Made by a program: the position numbers and the translations under genes. 64,000 nucleotides of DNA, taken from positions 310,001-374,000 of the forward strand of contig NC_018950.1 in NCBI RefSeq assembly GCF_000304475.1, written 5' to 3'. The stretch is from Kazachstania africana CBS 2517 (Eukaryota; Ascomycota; Saccharomycetes; Saccharomycetales; Saccharomycetaceae). The notes under the pieces are model-generated. The model did not search any database, was not told where the DNA came from, and worked only from the letters and a program-made list of their open reading frames with translations. This document shows, one piece after another, positions 27,601 through 37,949 of the stretch. Position 1 is the stretch's first letter. Each line of letters starts with the position of its first letter.

Positions 27601-29545
27601 TTCCGACAAGATCAATTATAATTTTGTTAAAATTATTAAAACTCAAATATTGAAGCAATGATTTTAAAAATTCAATTTCAAACAAAGATATTCTTTCATT
27701 CAAATTCGAAACATTATGAACCCATTTATGGACGTACAATTTTGTAAGTTGCGATAGATTAATAGTTATATGTTTACTCATTTCTAAATTCAGAAGATAA
27801 GAAGTCTTTATCAGAACTTCGTATCTATAAAGAAAATGACGCTTGTCAAGTTTCGTATTGAGTTTACCCATATCAACAGATAGATTGCCATTTATAGAGG
27901 AGAACAACATATTTGATATAGTAAACCATTGTTCCGTTGGAATTCCGATTGTACTTGAGTTGGCATAGACTAACGAGAGCATTACTTCTGAGCATTGCTG
28001 AAACTCGATGTATTCTTGTAAGTTCAATTTAGGGAAGCAACGAATAGAAATCTTTTGACAGTATTCGAAAATATCGGCGAAAGTGTCAAAGTGGGAAAAG
28101 ATGTGAATATTATAAATAAAATTGAAAAGCTCAATTTTGAGCTTTGTCGACGATGTTGCTGAAAGAAGTTTTTCAAACCTCGAAATAACATACCCAAAAC
28201 TCTGCTTTTCGGTGTTCATTATGAAGGAAATCATCTCCAATTTTGCTGCCGAGGATAACAATATCGAGTTCTTTGAAATGACAGCGAAATTAAATATAAC
28301 ATTAACAACATTTGACATTCTCTTGAACTGTTCGTATTGAATGCAATACTCTGATAAATTATCCAATAAATGCAAAGCAGGAGTGGTATTGTCCAAGATT
28401 TTTTTCATGTTGGAATTTACGAATGCCAATACCTTATCAAATAAACGAAGATACCATTTAGTCGATTTGAAATTTTCTGACCTTATTCTAGTCCATAGAT
28501 TATCAAGTAACTGCATTTTATGTGCTATAGATTCGCCGTCAGTGGAAGGAGATTCCAACATTTTTTGAGCATGTGATATTAAAATATCCATATCAGAATA
28601 GGATAAAGGTGAGGCGCTTGAAAGGATTGCCTCCATATCAGAAAAGTTCATTGTCGGTCTTTTGCTGTCTATCGCTTGTAGATTTGTTAAATCTGTAAGC
28701 ATAATTTTGGTCATACTTTGATTATATCGAGAATAATGAATATAGTAGGAATTAAGAAATTTCATTAAGAGTTTATCCTCTGACATAAATTTTTTTAGTT
28801 GTTTTTCAAAATCTAGAAGCTCTATGTTTTTAATGTACACTGAAAAATCTAATTCATATTGGGCAATATACTGTAGAAATTTCATGCCAAACAGCATTTT
28901 GTATTTGGGAGAGATCGTAAAAAAATTAAGTAGTAGTTTTACTAAAAGAGGTATTTTAACCTTTGGATCTTTCAGCAGATATCTGTCATCGTTAGAGAAT
29001 AAGTATAAAACTGTTTCTTGATATTGAAAAGCTTGTTTCCCCTTGATTATAGCCTGTAAAGCCATTACTTTCAATGTGGATAGGTAGTATTTGTTACAAT
29101 ATGTTAAGTCAGAAAGCAAAATGTCGTGCAAATTCTTCACTTTGAATGGATTTGTCTCATTGTACAGCAACAGCATCTCAAAAATTGCTTCATTAATTTG
29201 ACCTTGCGTTAAAAGTTTCGCAATGACAGCTAAATGCTGTTTCACAAGGGTCCTAATATGCTGGTGTGAATGGGTTCGAATCAGAAGATTATACAAATTT
29301 GCTATTGATTCGTGCAATTGATTCATTTGCGTCCTACCGTACACTGCGAGTTTCATGAACTCTGAGACACTACCTTGACTCAATTCATAGGCTTCAAGGA
29401 ACCCTACATTATTCTTAATATTCAGACTGTTTTCTTTGCCCCTGGTCATGGAATTGGCAAGTGAATAGTTCTCTAAAGGTAACGTAATCTTCCGTACGGG
29501 AGTATTCAATGTTACTTCTTTCAACGGGTCCTCTGGCTTTGCCAT
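24692..29545 (-). CDS. ESP1: Esp1, separase
   Basis: The 1617-residue protein corresponds to Esp1 (1630 residues), the caspase-like CD-clan protease that cleaves the cohesin subunit Scc1 at anaphase and is held inactive by securin Pds1. The N-terminal about 1150 residues are a divergent alpha-helical repeat region. The C-terminal protease domain has the catalytic His in YVGHNGGEQY (about residue 1493) and the catalytic Cys in LLGCSSASMK (residue 1519), both intact. The conserved NLWDVTDKDID segment follows. The shared promoter with TEL2 contains an SCB-like CACGAAA at 29,725-29,731, about 180 bp from the ATG. Confidence 0.96.
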   Translation of the reverse strand: MAKPEDPLKEVTLNTPVRKITLPLENYSLANSMTRGKENSLNIKNNVGFLEAYELSQGSVSEFMKLAVYGRTQMNQLHESIANLYNLLIRTHSHQHIRTLVKQHLAVIAKLLTQGQINEAIFEMLLLYNETNPFKVKNLHDILLSDLTYCNKYYLSTLKVMALQAIIKGKQAFQYQETVLYLFSNDDRYLLKDPKVKIPLLVKLLLNFFTISPKYKMLFGMKFLQYIAQYELDFSVYIKNIELLDFEKQLKKFMSEDKLLMKFLNSYYIHYSRYNQSMTKIMLTDLTNLQAIDSKRPTMNFSDMEAILSSASPLSYSDMDILISHAQKMLESPSTDGESIAHKMQLLDNLWTRIRSENFKSTKWYLRLFDKVLAFVNSNMKKILDNTTPALHLLDNLSEYCIQYEQFKRMSNVVNVIFNFAVISKNSILLSSAAKLEMISFIMNTEKQSFGYVISRFEKLLSATSSTKLKIELFNFIYNIHIFSHFDTFADIFEYCQKISIRCFPKLNLQEYIEFQQCSEVMLSLVYANSSTIGIPTEQWFTISNMLFSSINGNLSVDMGKLNTKLDKRHFLYRYEVLIKTSYLLNLEMSKHITINLSQLTKLYVHKWVHNVSNLNERISLFEIEFLKSLLQYLSFNNFNKIIIDLVGNLQLNQRYYKHIILLAERYLLEAVINLQMTDHVRSIEEGLNQSPIDLKEAKIETLIIYSEMVARIVTWKNDTSNFEKLFIQDLPILRKDLYDIANSTNMSTSLYVKVLLFNINLFIASCKLHMSDYNVLAATIEGKRALKVALSLLKKQHQFSQGSRLALIKSLMAAYETLIGIYIKIGLSKDADFYAKELSRIVADLGEPSIVYNCLHFLYEYYCLTEQDSLKSITLEKANKAFDYIDGEHDIQSLTKYLYDNGEHEKLQQSLNLFFGKDNECSLLPKLWMLKLGRTIEAQLYPEEYSSFNSINHVDKSFKHVLNQIDIDPFFKDVFDSALAIPSIKNVPVAIVPKNVLSLVVGEGSGSNVTDSPRSSNMTPKSKHMRQIFDRVAAINNLRIMKTTVESLNIDYLNNHEVKKVSSLYSLTSNLFSAITLNESKTNNGLVNNFYLSDLPKSMPLYFDKTIVKTNKNVYEKLDLLSFASFQDNVTAERNDVLSAQEKILNSTHSFNVISIDICPVTGNLLLSKIDTVKKRRILLNIPLNGSNARDLDSLHLSFKEARKELQNIIDESDKTTSAEVTSKITTSDARKAWWRKRYDLDKRLQNLLEKVEATWFNGFRGFFSHDLIDEDAFEDFKKSFYNVLHQTLPSRKQFGGPLTFTHIEDWIIELFLKINPQDQDFITMMEDLIYFVLDTLRFHGEENAYDEIDLSVLHVQLEEHIKRYHSRVKRRTQISHTFLIVSSTCHLFPWETLSFMKDISVTRVPSVRCLQKLLEAHASDSFPLNVPLSSNISMVLNPHGDLKRTESSFKELFEKTAETLPGSKLIMNKRPTEEELVSMLTESNLFIYVGHNGGEQYIRSKEIKKLNSVSASFLLGCSSASMKYYGKLEPTGTVYSHLLGGSPLVLGNLWDVTDKDIDKFSQNVFEKIGFVKNIEGEVSGYKTLSEAVTESRDTCHLKFLNGAAPVVYGLPARFV

Positions 29546-29941
29546 GATAACAGTGTGATTTTGTTATTCCCACTAAACGCCACGTACGGCAAATGTTAAA
29601 CTAGCAGCAATTATCAACGTATACTTCGACTAGTAAAAGGTTTGTATATTTATTTCGAGATTCGTTTTGTTTGGGATCTTAAATTTGTTTTGATACCGGA
29701 AGCGAACTTAGGGCTTGATGCTCACACGAAAAGCTTTGTATGGCTCGATGACACTAACTGTTGTATCACGTTGATTCACTACATTTAATGTATAACGCCG
29801 TTTGTTAGCCAGTGTTCAATTGATTCAGTTAGTAAGAGTCTCCATTCAAGTTTTGTTCCCAGGACACGCTCAGCTGGAGTGTTCATTAGGGTTTTTTCCA
29901 GTGTGATGGCTGGCTAAAATTGATTGAAAAATCCATTTGTG
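29546..29941. promoter_or_regulatory. ESP1-TEL2 divergent promoter with Tbf1-type sites
   Basis: This 396-bp region contains TTAGGGCT at 29,708-29,715 and TTAGGGTT at 29,886-29,893, both exact reverse complements of the Tbf1 consensus ARCCCTAA. It also has the SBF-type core CACGAAA at 29,725-29,731. The second Tbf1-type site is about 50 bp before the TEL2 ATG. Use of these sites is inferred. Confidence 0.5.
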
Positions 29942-32056
29942 ATGAGTAGAAGAAGAAAGAGAACCGCAAGAGACAAGTGTATAGAGATTGGGTATTCTGT
30001 TCCGCAGAGGATGGTAGATATTCACGTGTTGGAACAAGCGTCTGATGTGACAACCATACATGAAGCCTTGCAAGCTGTATTAGACGAGTTGGATGGCATA
30101 AAATTGGGCACAACTTTGGTTATTGCACAGCACATCATCCCCGTTTATCCATCACTACCTAGACAAACCAAGGCAATACTTCATGATATAGTGTGTGGTT
30201 CCTTCGTAGTTTTATCCCAACTGGTAGCGTTTACGAAGAATTTACCAGAAACTGGCAGAGAAGTCACGATTTACAAGCAATTTTTCATTGATTCATTGTC
30301 AAACAATCGCAAGTGTCTTTCTAATTACGTTTCTAAATGCTCGACTTCGAAAACTGGAAGAAATAGTTTGAAGTCACTTCTCTTCGGTAGCAAATTGTTT
30401 AATCTGGTATCGTCTGAAATCAGTATAATTGAATATTTAGAGTTACTACGAACACAGTGGGGATATATGATAGATTCAGAGTGGGATCAAATAGATAAAG
30501 TATTTGCTGGGGAACTAATCATCTCAATGTTATCGTTACACCCAGTTTACTCCCCAAATGTAGTATTTGAAGAGCTGTTCTTTTCAAATTCTACAAATTT
30601 CGAAAAATTGACGCAAGTTTTATATTCTTCGAGAGCTTTAAACAAGGAAACAATGGTTTCACGGTACATACTCCCCTTCCTAGAAATACGAACTTCCATG
30701 TCAAACTATGGCGATGTTTTTTGCATATTGAAAAAGTTACCTTTGGAGGATGGACTTAATATTAATAAAATATTAGAGATGAAATCAATTATACTGCAGA
30801 TACTCATTATAAAAACGTTGAATCGATATCAACTTGACAAGCTATTATCGTCACTGCTCTCGCAATTTAACGAGTTGAATGAAACGGAAGATGAAAATAT
30901 ATGTCAATTGCTTGTAATTATTTCGAAATATAAATTAGATGCTTCGAAGAGAGAAGAATTGTGTCACGATTCTAGGTTTTTGGATGCTGTAACAAAGAGG
31001 TTATCACATGAAGATACTGTTTTCAGAGAACGCACAATGTTTATTGCCAAAATGCTATCAAATAATGAGTTGAAATATGAAAGTGAATTTGTAATTGAAC
31101 TGCCAAGTTTGATATTTAATGATAATTCCTTAAATATATCTTTCCAGTCATTGCAGTTACCATCAGAAGATCATCTTCACAGAGAAACAAATACTACTGT
31201 ACAAATCTCCAATCATATGACCTCATTGTCTTTACAAGAAGAAGACAGTGATGATGACGATGAAATGTACGATAAAAGCTATAAGAGGATAGTGTTTTTG
31301 AAAGATTTAGCGCAGGAATTCGAAAATCGTGATAAAAATAAGAGGACGAATATGGTAAATCTACTTAGAGTATGTGTCAAATTGGTGAGACAAAAATCCA
31401 GCTTTCCCTTAGAAGTAGGATATTATAGTTCGCAATTAATGATGGAAATTGCGACTTTAAATAATAATTTTGATGAGAAAGACTTCGAAAAATGGAGAAT
31501 TAATGCTTTAGTTAGTTTACTGGTTGTTGTTCCTGACAAAGTGAAAGATTTGTTTCACATACTGTTTCAAAAAGAATTGTCACTACAACAGAGAATGTCT
31601 CTCCTTTCAGCATTGGGATTGTCAGCCAGAGAATTAAGAGGGTACGACGATGCAAGTATACTTAAGCCAAAATATGATTTTCCTACGAGCAGATTGCCCT
31701 GGGATAAAGAGGACAAGAAGAAATTGACAGAAATACTGGACACCCCATCCAATACTATCGATTCTCTTGGTACTGTTTGGAGATCTAAAAAGCTGGACAT
31801 GAAAACCAAATCAGAAGGCCCAAAGAACAACTTTAGAAAGGTGGCACCGTTATTCTTTTACCCTCTAGCACATGGCTGGCTCAATGGTATAGATCTAGGT
31901 ACCTACGACAAACTGTTCAAGGCACATTATATAGCAACTTTACGGATAGTATACTCCTGCGCAAATCCTGTGCATGAGTACGAGCTTATGACAGATCTTA
32001 TGGAACAAATTACCGTCCAAGCAATGGAACAAGGCGTTAATATAGAGCCAGCATAG
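29942..32056 (+). CDS. TEL2: Tel2, TTT-complex subunit for PIKK maturation
   Basis: This corresponds to Tel2 (688 residues), which with Tti1 and Tti2 forms the TTT complex that stabilises Tel1, Mec1, Tor and Tra1 kinases, and which affects telomere length. The protein is an alpha-helical repeat; the recognisable C-terminal domain contains FYPLAHGWLNGI and FKAHYIATLRIVYSCANP. An acidic stretch with several Ser, DSDDDDEM (about residue 438), lies in the linker where CK2 phosphorylation recruits Hsp90 adaptors in the family. The frame is open to a TTG at 29,924, but the first ATG is 29,942 (MSRRRKR), giving 704 residues. It is divergent from ESP1 as in S. cerevisiae. Confidence 0.93.
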   Translation: MSRRRKRTARDKCIEIGYSVPQRMVDIHVLEQASDVTTIHEALQAVLDELDGIKLGTTLVIAQHIIPVYPSLPRQTKAILHDIVCGSFVVLSQLVAFTKNLPETGREVTIYKQFFIDSLSNNRKCLSNYVSKCSTSKTGRNSLKSLLFGSKLFNLVSSEISIIEYLELLRTQWGYMIDSEWDQIDKVFAGELIISMLSLHPVYSPNVVFEELFFSNSTNFEKLTQVLYSSRALNKETMVSRYILPFLEIRTSMSNYGDVFCILKKLPLEDGLNINKILEMKSIILQILIIKTLNRYQLDKLLSSLLSQFNELNETEDENICQLLVIISKYKLDASKREELCHDSRFLDAVTKRLSHEDTVFRERTMFIAKMLSNNELKYESEFVIELPSLIFNDNSLNISFQSLQLPSEDHLHRETNTTVQISNHMTSLSLQEEDSDDDDEMYDKSYKRIVFLKDLAQEFENRDKNKRTNMVNLLRVCVKLVRQKSSFPLEVGYYSSQLMMEIATLNNNFDEKDFEKWRINALVSLLVVVPDKVKDLFHILFQKELSLQQRMSLLSALGLSARELRGYDDASILKPKYDFPTSRLPWDKEDKKKLTEILDTPSNTIDSLGTVWRSKKLDMKTKSEGPKNNFRKVAPLFFYPLAHGWLNGIDLGTYDKLFKAHYIATLRIVYSCANPVHEYELMTDLMEQITVQAMEQGVNIEPA

Positions 32057-32281
32057 GTCTTCATTATCTGTATATCTTATTTGTATGTATATATTATGAT
32101 TAACCCTGTAATGTCCGAAAAGCGCTCTATCGAAGATAAATTTAACTTCATAGAAAAATTTATTTAAGCACAGAGTAGGGATTTGAATCTGTCAGCATTG
32201 GCATAAGAAGGGCAAGTTGTACGCTAGAATTTTACTGGAAAAGTGTTCTAGAGCTATCAAGAAAGTTACAGTGAGACAATT

Positions 32282-35140
32282 ATGTCATTTTTCAGTTCCC
32301 TGAGAGAGAAGACAAAAATCTTAGATCGAATTACAGAGAGTTTTACACCAAGCTTAACAAGGGACGAAAAGTTCAAACTTCAATACAAACTCCCATCAGA
32401 GGAAGCTATTTTAGATGATGCAAATGCTGATATTTCATTTATTAGCGCGAATAATGCAGTGTATGATGAAAGTAAAAAGCAAAATGGCTTGAAGGGAGAA
32501 CCTGTAGCATACATCTTCTCAGGTAAATTATATTTAACTTCACATTATCTGGTGTTTAAAGACGCGTTCGACGAGTCTTCATGCGTCTTAATCCTCAATA
32601 TTTCAACTATTAAAAGGGTAGAACGATCACCTTCGGCTTCATACTCGTTTGCCTTAATGGTTACCTTATATTCTAGTAGTCAGCTACTGATTCAATTTAT
32701 AGGACTGCGTTATAAGTCTGAACAATTCTGTGAGTTACTCAAACAAAAATTAAGGGAAAATATACCTAATGCAAAGAAGCTAGACAAATTTTTAGCAACA
32801 TGTTACTCTGAGTTTTTGATATCTAAAAATGTTTTGAGACGAAAAGATATATTAGCCCCAAGAGCTGGTCTGGGCCAACATTATAAATATCCAGCACATC
32901 CAGAAATGGCTAAAGAAAAGGCTAAACTTAGACTTTGGTTCGAGTATTTTAAGGAAAATGGTGAAAATCTGGCCATCATGAAAAATCCAAAGTTTACGAA
33001 ATTGGTGAGAATTGGTGTGCCTAGTAGAATGAGAGGAGAGATTTGGGAATTATGTTCTGGTGCACTGTATCTACGCTATGCATTCCAAGGCGAATATGAA
33101 AGGATTTTGGAAGAAAATAAAGGTAAGACATCTCAAGCCATAGACGAAATTGAAAAGGATTTAAAAAGATCACTGCCTGAATATTCTGCGTATCAAACGG
33201 AAGAGGGGATTCAAAGGTTGAGAAATGTTTTGACAGCGTATTCATGGAAGAATCCTGATGTGGGGTACTGTCAAGCGATGAATATTGTTTGTGCAGCTCT
33301 ATTAATTTATATGACGGAGGAGCAAGCCTTTTGGTGTCTTTCAAATCTTTGTGACGTGTATGTGCCAGGGTATTACTCAAAGACAATGTATGGTACTTTA
33401 CTGGATCAAAAGGTTTTCGAAGCATTTGTTGAAGAAAAGCTACCTGTCTTAAATGACTACATAGTGAAGCACGATATTCAACTTTCAGTCGTCTCATTAC
33501 CATGGTTTCTATCACTATTTTATACTTCTATGCCGCTGGAATATGCCGTCAGGATTATGGATATTTTCTTTATGAATGGCGCTAAAACATTATTTCAGGT
33601 AGCTTTGGCTGTTTTGAAGCTGAATGCAGACGATATTTTACAAGCGGATGATGATGGCATGTTTATTGCAATTATTAAGAATTATTTCAGAACTCTTGGT
33701 GAGAGTGCCCATCCCGATTCACCAGATATTAGATACAGACAAATAACGAAGTTCCAAGAATTATTGGTGACAGCTTTCAAAGAATTTAGCGTGATCACAG
33801 ATTCCATGATTGCGCAGGGAAGACACAGATACCAGAAAGGTATATTGGAAAATATTGAAACATTTGTAAAGAAAACACAAGTGCGTCATATGCCAAAGAC
33901 ATTCTATCTCTCAACAGATGATTTATCCAACCTTTATGACATATACTACGACAGTATTGAAACACATAAAATAAGCATGGGTACAGGCTCATCGAATATG
34001 ACTTTTGAGGTCTTCGTACAATTTTTAGGTAAATTCTGTGATTGGTGTAAGCCATGTCAAATGGACAAAGATCCTGCTTTTAAGAAACAAAAAGAAGACT
34101 TTTTAAGAAAAATTTTTAACAATTGGGATAGTTCTAGTTTAGGTGAGCTAACTATAAATGACGTTGTTCTTGGTCTAGAAAAACTACTGACAACGGATTT
34201 ATTAGAATCAATGAATTATTTCTTTACGCTATATGATAGCGATTCCGATGGTGAATTGCAACGTGAGGAAGTACTAGAAATGTCAGAGGGATTAATTTTA
34301 CTGACGGAACCGTGGAGAAGTGGCAGACTTGTAGATTTTCTAACGAAGAAATCCATTGAGGATGATATTGCGGAAAAAATTGTTAAAGAGAATGGCGATG
34401 TTATTCAATCAATGGAAGAAATTGAACTTCCCACAGGCGTTGTTATCGAAGAAGAGAAATATAAATCAGAGCAATCTGAAAGATACCTAAAAGCTGCTAG
34501 TAGTTTCTTACAGAGATCTTTTGAATACGCTAAGTCATTGGACCTTTCTGAGGAAGTAAATTTAATTGATTTATCAGATAATGAAGACGATTCCGAAGCA
34601 AAAGAAAGTAAAAGAAAGAAGTTTCAATCTTTGAAGCACAATGCTGCCCTCGATCCAACACATTCTAAAGTAATTGACTTGGCCACATTTAGAATGATAA
34701 TTCTTGCGGACGAAACTTATGAATTGTTCTTTGCACAAACATTGAGATTATCTATTCATCTCAATGAAGGCTTTGCTACTAGCTCCACAAATAAAGTTTT
34801 GAAGAGTATGTTGGATGGTATCATTGCTGATGGTAAGAGAGTAGCAGAGCAAGTCCGTCGCCGTGTGGATTCCGTTGCTACAAGAGGTAGTGTCAATTCA
34901 CTTGATAGTGGCCCTCAAACACTCGGAGGTAGTATTACCAGATCAGAGGATATAGATGATTTTACATCTGAGCATCTTGAAGAACATGCAGATCTACTTC
35001 AAGATTCGCTTTTAGATATTTATGATACAAGTGACCACGAGGGGGGACAAACAAGTCAGCAGAGGAAGCTTGAAACTTTAAAGCCACGACCCGTAAGTGA
35101 AGGCAATAAGAAGGAAGACCTTATTGAATTCGAAGCATAG
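32282..35140 (+). CDS. MDR1: Mdr1/Gyp2, TBC-domain GTPase-activating protein
   Basis: The 952-residue protein corresponds to Mdr1 (Gyp2, 950 residues), a GAP for the Golgi Rab Ypt6 and related GTPases; it is not a drug transporter. A GRAM domain lies near residues 40-150. The TBC domain runs from about 240 ([19 protein letters not shown]) to 455 and has both catalytic fingers: the Arg in [11 protein letters not shown] and the Gln in [11 protein letters not shown]. An EF-hand-like loop [12 protein letters not shown] occurs at about residue 652. The C-terminal tail is acidic and Ser-rich. It lies between TEL2 and PCP1 as in S. cerevisiae. Confidence 0.95.
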   Translation: MSFFSSLREKTKILDRITESFTPSLTRDEKFKLQYKLPSEEAILDDANADISFISANNAVYDESKKQNGLKGEPVAYIFSGKLYLTSHYLVFKDAFDESSCVLILNISTIKRVERSPSASYSFALMVTLYSSSQLLIQFIGLRYKSEQFCELLKQKLRENIPNAKKLDKFLATCYSEFLISKNVLRRKDILAPRAGLGQHYKYPAHPEMAKEKAKLRLWFEYFKENGENLAIMKNPKFTKLVRIGVPSRMRGEIWELCSGALYLRYAFQGEYERILEENKGKTSQAIDEIEKDLKRSLPEYSAYQTEEGIQRLRNVLTAYSWKNPDVGYCQAMNIVCAALLIYMTEEQAFWCLSNLCDVYVPGYYSKTMYGTLLDQKVFEAFVEEKLPVLNDYIVKHDIQLSVVSLPWFLSLFYTSMPLEYAVRIMDIFFMNGAKTLFQVALAVLKLNADDILQADDDGMFIAIIKNYFRTLGESAHPDSPDIRYRQITKFQELLVTAFKEFSVITDSMIAQGRHRYQKGILENIETFVKKTQVRHMPKTFYLSTDDLSNLYDIYYDSIETHKISMGTGSSNMTFEVFVQFLGKFCDWCKPCQMDKDPAFKKQKEDFLRKIFNNWDSSSLGELTINDVVLGLEKLLTTDLLESMNYFFTLYDSDSDGELQREEVLEMSEGLILLTEPWRSGRLVDFLTKKSIEDDIAEKIVKENGDVIQSMEEIELPTGVVIEEEKYKSEQSERYLKAASSFLQRSFEYAKSLDLSEEVNLIDLSDNEDDSEAKESKRKKFQSLKHNAALDPTHSKVIDLATFRMIILADETYELFFAQTLRLSIHLNEGFATSSTNKVLKSMLDGIIADGKRVAEQVRRRVDSVATRGSVNSLDSGPQTLGGSITRSEDIDDFTSEHLEEHADLLQDSLLDIYDTSDHEGGQTSQQRKLETLKPRPVSEGNKKEDLIEFEA

Positions 35141-35395
35141 TAATTTAGGTTTCAAAATAGAGTATATAGTTTAATAAAAATCGAACTAAATGTACTAGAA
35201 AAGTATTGATATAAAAATCAGACATTAATTGAAGAGCTGTGATTACTTCGAAATATCGTGTTTCTTCATTTCAAAATGTTTCTCTCGGGTAATGGCAAGA
35301 GGTAGCGAGCATATCGAAAACGAAGCCCTTCTAAGGTCAATTACTCTTAGGGGTTGAACCCAGTAATAGGAGACTGAAATACTGCGTAAGCCAAA

Positions 35396-36427
35396 ATGAA
35401 TAAGTTGATAAGATGCAATTCCTTTGCAGGAACTTTTGCATTGAGTTCGCTACATAGGAGCCAAGTGCATAAGATACCATATTTATTTAACAGGGCACTT
35501 CTTCAACCACATCAAGCCCATTTATTCGTAAGAAACTTTACGAATAATAAAGTATTACTCAATAGAATAGACAAGCACTATACCTCTGGGAGTAAGTTAG
35601 CGAGAGCTGCTTTGTATAATCCCTTCGATGACAGCTCATCAGACAGATATTCAAACTTGAATAGATTTCAACAATTTCAACATTCCAACAATCAAAAGAA
35701 GAACACCTTAAGTTCGCTTACCATAATTGGTCTAACTACAATGACAGCAATATATTTCGGTTCTGACTATTTGTTTGATCATATTCCGCCTTTTACTTAT
35801 CTGAAAAGAAAACCAAGAACTCTAGTATATATATTATTAGGTATTAATACTGCTATATTTGGCCTCTGGCAATTACCGAGGTGCTGGAGATTTCTACAGA
35901 AGTATATGCTACTACAAAAAGACCATATTCAATCAAAATGGTCGATAGTTGGAAGCGCATTTTCACATCAGGAATTTTGGCATTTGGGTTTCAATATGCT
36001 TGCTCTGTGGTCTTTTGGTACATCTCTTGCATCGATGCTGGGAACTTCCAATTTTTTCTCGTTATACATGAACAGTGCAATAGCTGGATCATTATTTTCG
36101 CTATGGTATCCAAAGATTGCAAGAATGTCTTTAATGGGGCCTAGTCTTGGTGCAAGTGGGGCCTTATTTGGTGTCATGGGATGCTTTTCGTATTTGATTC
36201 CCAATGCCAAGATTCTTTTATTTGTATTTCCTATTCCCGGTGGTGCTTGGGTAGCATTCTTGGGAACTTTAGCTTGGAATACGGCTGGCTGTGTATTACG
36301 TTGGGGATCATTTGATTATGCTGCACACTTGGGCGGATCTCTAATTGGTGTCATATATGGTTGGTGCATAAAGAAGGAAATCGAAAAGAGAAGACAAAGA
36401 CGCAAAAGATCTTTGAAATGGTTTTGA
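35396..36427 (+). CDS. PCP1: Pcp1, mitochondrial rhomboid protease
   Basis: The 343-residue protein corresponds to Pcp1/Rbd1 (346 residues), the inner-membrane rhomboid that cleaves Mgm1 for membrane fusion and processes Ccp1. A basic N-terminal presequence (about residues 1-50) is followed by a first hydrophobic segment (105-125) and the six-helix rhomboid core. The catalytic dyad is intact: Ser254 in GPSLGASGALFGVMG and His311 in FDYAAHLGGSLIG. The HLGFNML segment with the oxyanion-stabilising His and Asn is also present. Confidence 0.96.
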   Translation: MNKLIRCNSFAGTFALSSLHRSQVHKIPYLFNRALLQPHQAHLFVRNFTNNKVLLNRIDKHYTSGSKLARAALYNPFDDSSSDRYSNLNRFQQFQHSNNQKKNTLSSLTIIGLTTMTAIYFGSDYLFDHIPPFTYLKRKPRTLVYILLGINTAIFGLWQLPRCWRFLQKYMLLQKDHIQSKWSIVGSAFSHQEFWHLGFNMLALWSFGTSLASMLGTSNFFSLYMNSAIAGSLFSLWYPKIARMSLMGPSLGASGALFGVMGCFSYLIPNAKILLFVFPIPGGAWVAFLGTLAWNTAGCVLRWGSFDYAAHLGGSLIGVIYGWCIKKEIEKRRQRRKRSLKWF

Positions 36428-36539
36428 TCTTGGAAGTGCAAAGAGACTCAAAATAATTTTGTAAATAGTCGTAAGTATACAAGACTGAACACGAGCTGGG
36501 TCCTGCGACACAGAACGTTAAAAGATATCAGTTCATTAT

Positions 36540-37025
36540 TTATTTACTAAATTGGTTTTTCGCAACAACAAAGAATTTATTTCTGGAGGCAGTAGCGGCA
36601 GATGTTGGATCCCAGTAGCCGGTAGTCTCATCAGGGTATTTGGCACTTTTTTGTTCTTTGATTTTAGTCAAAAGATCGGTATACGTCAATGACTTTGTTT
36701 TCCTTGGTAATAACCTCGCATACCGTTCATTCACAGAAGTGCCTGTCAACGGAACTGAGTCTAATTGATTTATAAATGCAATTTGTTTATTCAATGCTTT
36801 CTTGAACCCTTTTGTATCTTGAGAAAACCCTGACAGCTTCATTAATTTATCAAATTCCTTCTGGGAAACTTCTTCTACACTTTCTATCTTATTAAATGAC
36901 TCTTTTAGAGACCATGATGGTTGTTCCAGATACTTTTTTACCTGGCCAATAGTGGTGAATTTAGATTGTACACTTGCCCTGTTGCTGTAAAAACACAATT
37001 GCTTTACTCTTAATTGTTTGAACAT
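36540..37025 (-). CDS. GTF1: Gtf1, GatF subunit of mitochondrial Glu-tRNA(Gln) amidotransferase
   Basis: The 161-residue protein corresponds to Gtf1 (183 residues), the yeast-specific third subunit of the GatFAB amidotransferase that makes Gln-tRNA(Gln) in mitochondria. The short basic N terminus looks like a mitochondrial presequence. The C-terminal region contains LPRKTKSLTYTDLLTKIKEQ and WDPTSAATASRNKFFVV, recognisable against Gtf1. It is shorter than the S. cerevisiae protein, but this family evolves fast. It is convergent with PCP1 (112 bp apart) and divergent from NOP7, the S. cerevisiae arrangement. Confidence 0.88.
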   Translation of the reverse strand: MFKQLRVKQLCFYSNRASVQSKFTTIGQVKKYLEQPSWSLKESFNKIESVEEVSQKEFDKLMKLSGFSQDTKGFKKALNKQIAFINQLDSVPLTGTSVNERYARLLPRKTKSLTYTDLLTKIKEQKSAKYPDETTGYWDPTSAATASRNKFFVVAKNQFSK

Positions 37026-37949
37026 ATCAATTGAGCTCTCTCACATGAGCAGATGTAGCTGGATGTGGACAATTTATTCGGCTGTTTTCAAACATCTGTC
37101 GTGACAGATTCCTCGAGCTCTTCCTATACCTTCCTGTATTCTCGAGGGTGTGTTTGATTGCTGAAGCGGTCGGGTAGTCTACTTTCAAGCCCTAATGTAG
37201 GGTCGGGCAAAAGTCCACCCAGCGATCCGACAGTCAAGGTAAGCCCTACTTCATAGCCCTAAAGCAGATATAAGCTTAGTTATCTATGCAACGAAGTTAC
37301 AGTATCACTTGTTCGTTGGCTATTTCTGGGATGGCGCACCATTTTTCGTTGCGGCCAGTAATTTAAGCAATGGTTAATCGCTAGCAATCCTCATTAAGTT
37401 AGAACGAAGCGTATAGTAAGTTTGTCGCGATATCGATCAAGCTTTTATCTGCCATCTTTATTTTCAGTATGCGTGTTTTACTATTTCTGCTTTAGGGCCC
37501 TACGTTTCGTCAGCAAATGCACCGGTACTCTGATGTCTCTCCCTTGCAATACAAGGCACTTCGTTAGTCCAGCTTTATATGACATGTCATAAAGAGAGGC
37601 GCAACTGACCTCTACACTCATCCAACCATATAGCACAGTCCCTTTTCAAAACAGTACGTGCAAGTGCATTCTAAAATTAACATGCTAAGCCAGTCGATGC
37701 GCAAAAGCATTGGAACTCTTCTCCTGTATATCTCTGCCATTCATCTGATTGCTCATTGCCAATATGTTCCATTGTGACAGTTTTAGCCCGTCTCTTATGA
37801 CGTCCGGGTAACAAATATTGAAAAATTTTCGTGAAAGGCAAAAAGAAAAATTTGTGATGAGATGAGCTATGGTTAATAGTATGGATATAATTTATTCTTT
37901 AGTATCATTTCTTTTAAATTATCGAGACAAGTAACCAAACTTTGCAATC
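37026..37949. promoter_or_regulatory. GTF1-NOP7 intergenic region: Tbf1-type cluster, hairpin, RRPE/PAC
   Basis: NOP7-proximal signals are clear: a perfect RRPE TGAAAAATTTTC at 37,819-37,830 and overlapping GATGAG PAC cores at 37,856-37,866. About 700 bp upstream is a second cluster: AGCCCTAA at 37,188-37,195, AGCCCTAC at 37,242-37,249, AGCCCTAA at 37,255-37,262, followed by a TATA-like GATATAAG near 37,267 and a palindrome TAGGGCCCTA at 37,493-37,502. GCAACGAA (37,288-37,295) can pair with TTCGTTGC (37,345-37,352). In S. cerevisiae ARCCCTAA (Tbf1) marks many snoRNA promoters, so an RNA gene between 37.27 and 37.8 kb is possible. I found no C/D box pair and cannot confirm an H/ACA RNA. Confidence 0.5.

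Noticed and set aside
29262..29285. B-box-like GGTTCGAATC sequence
   Set aside because: It lies inside the ESP1 coding sequence and has no A box or cloverleaf around it.
37854..37867. C-box-like GTGATGA before NOP7
   Set aside because: No D box (CTGA) or terminal stem follows; the sequence is better explained as overlapping PAC cores of the NOP7 promoter.
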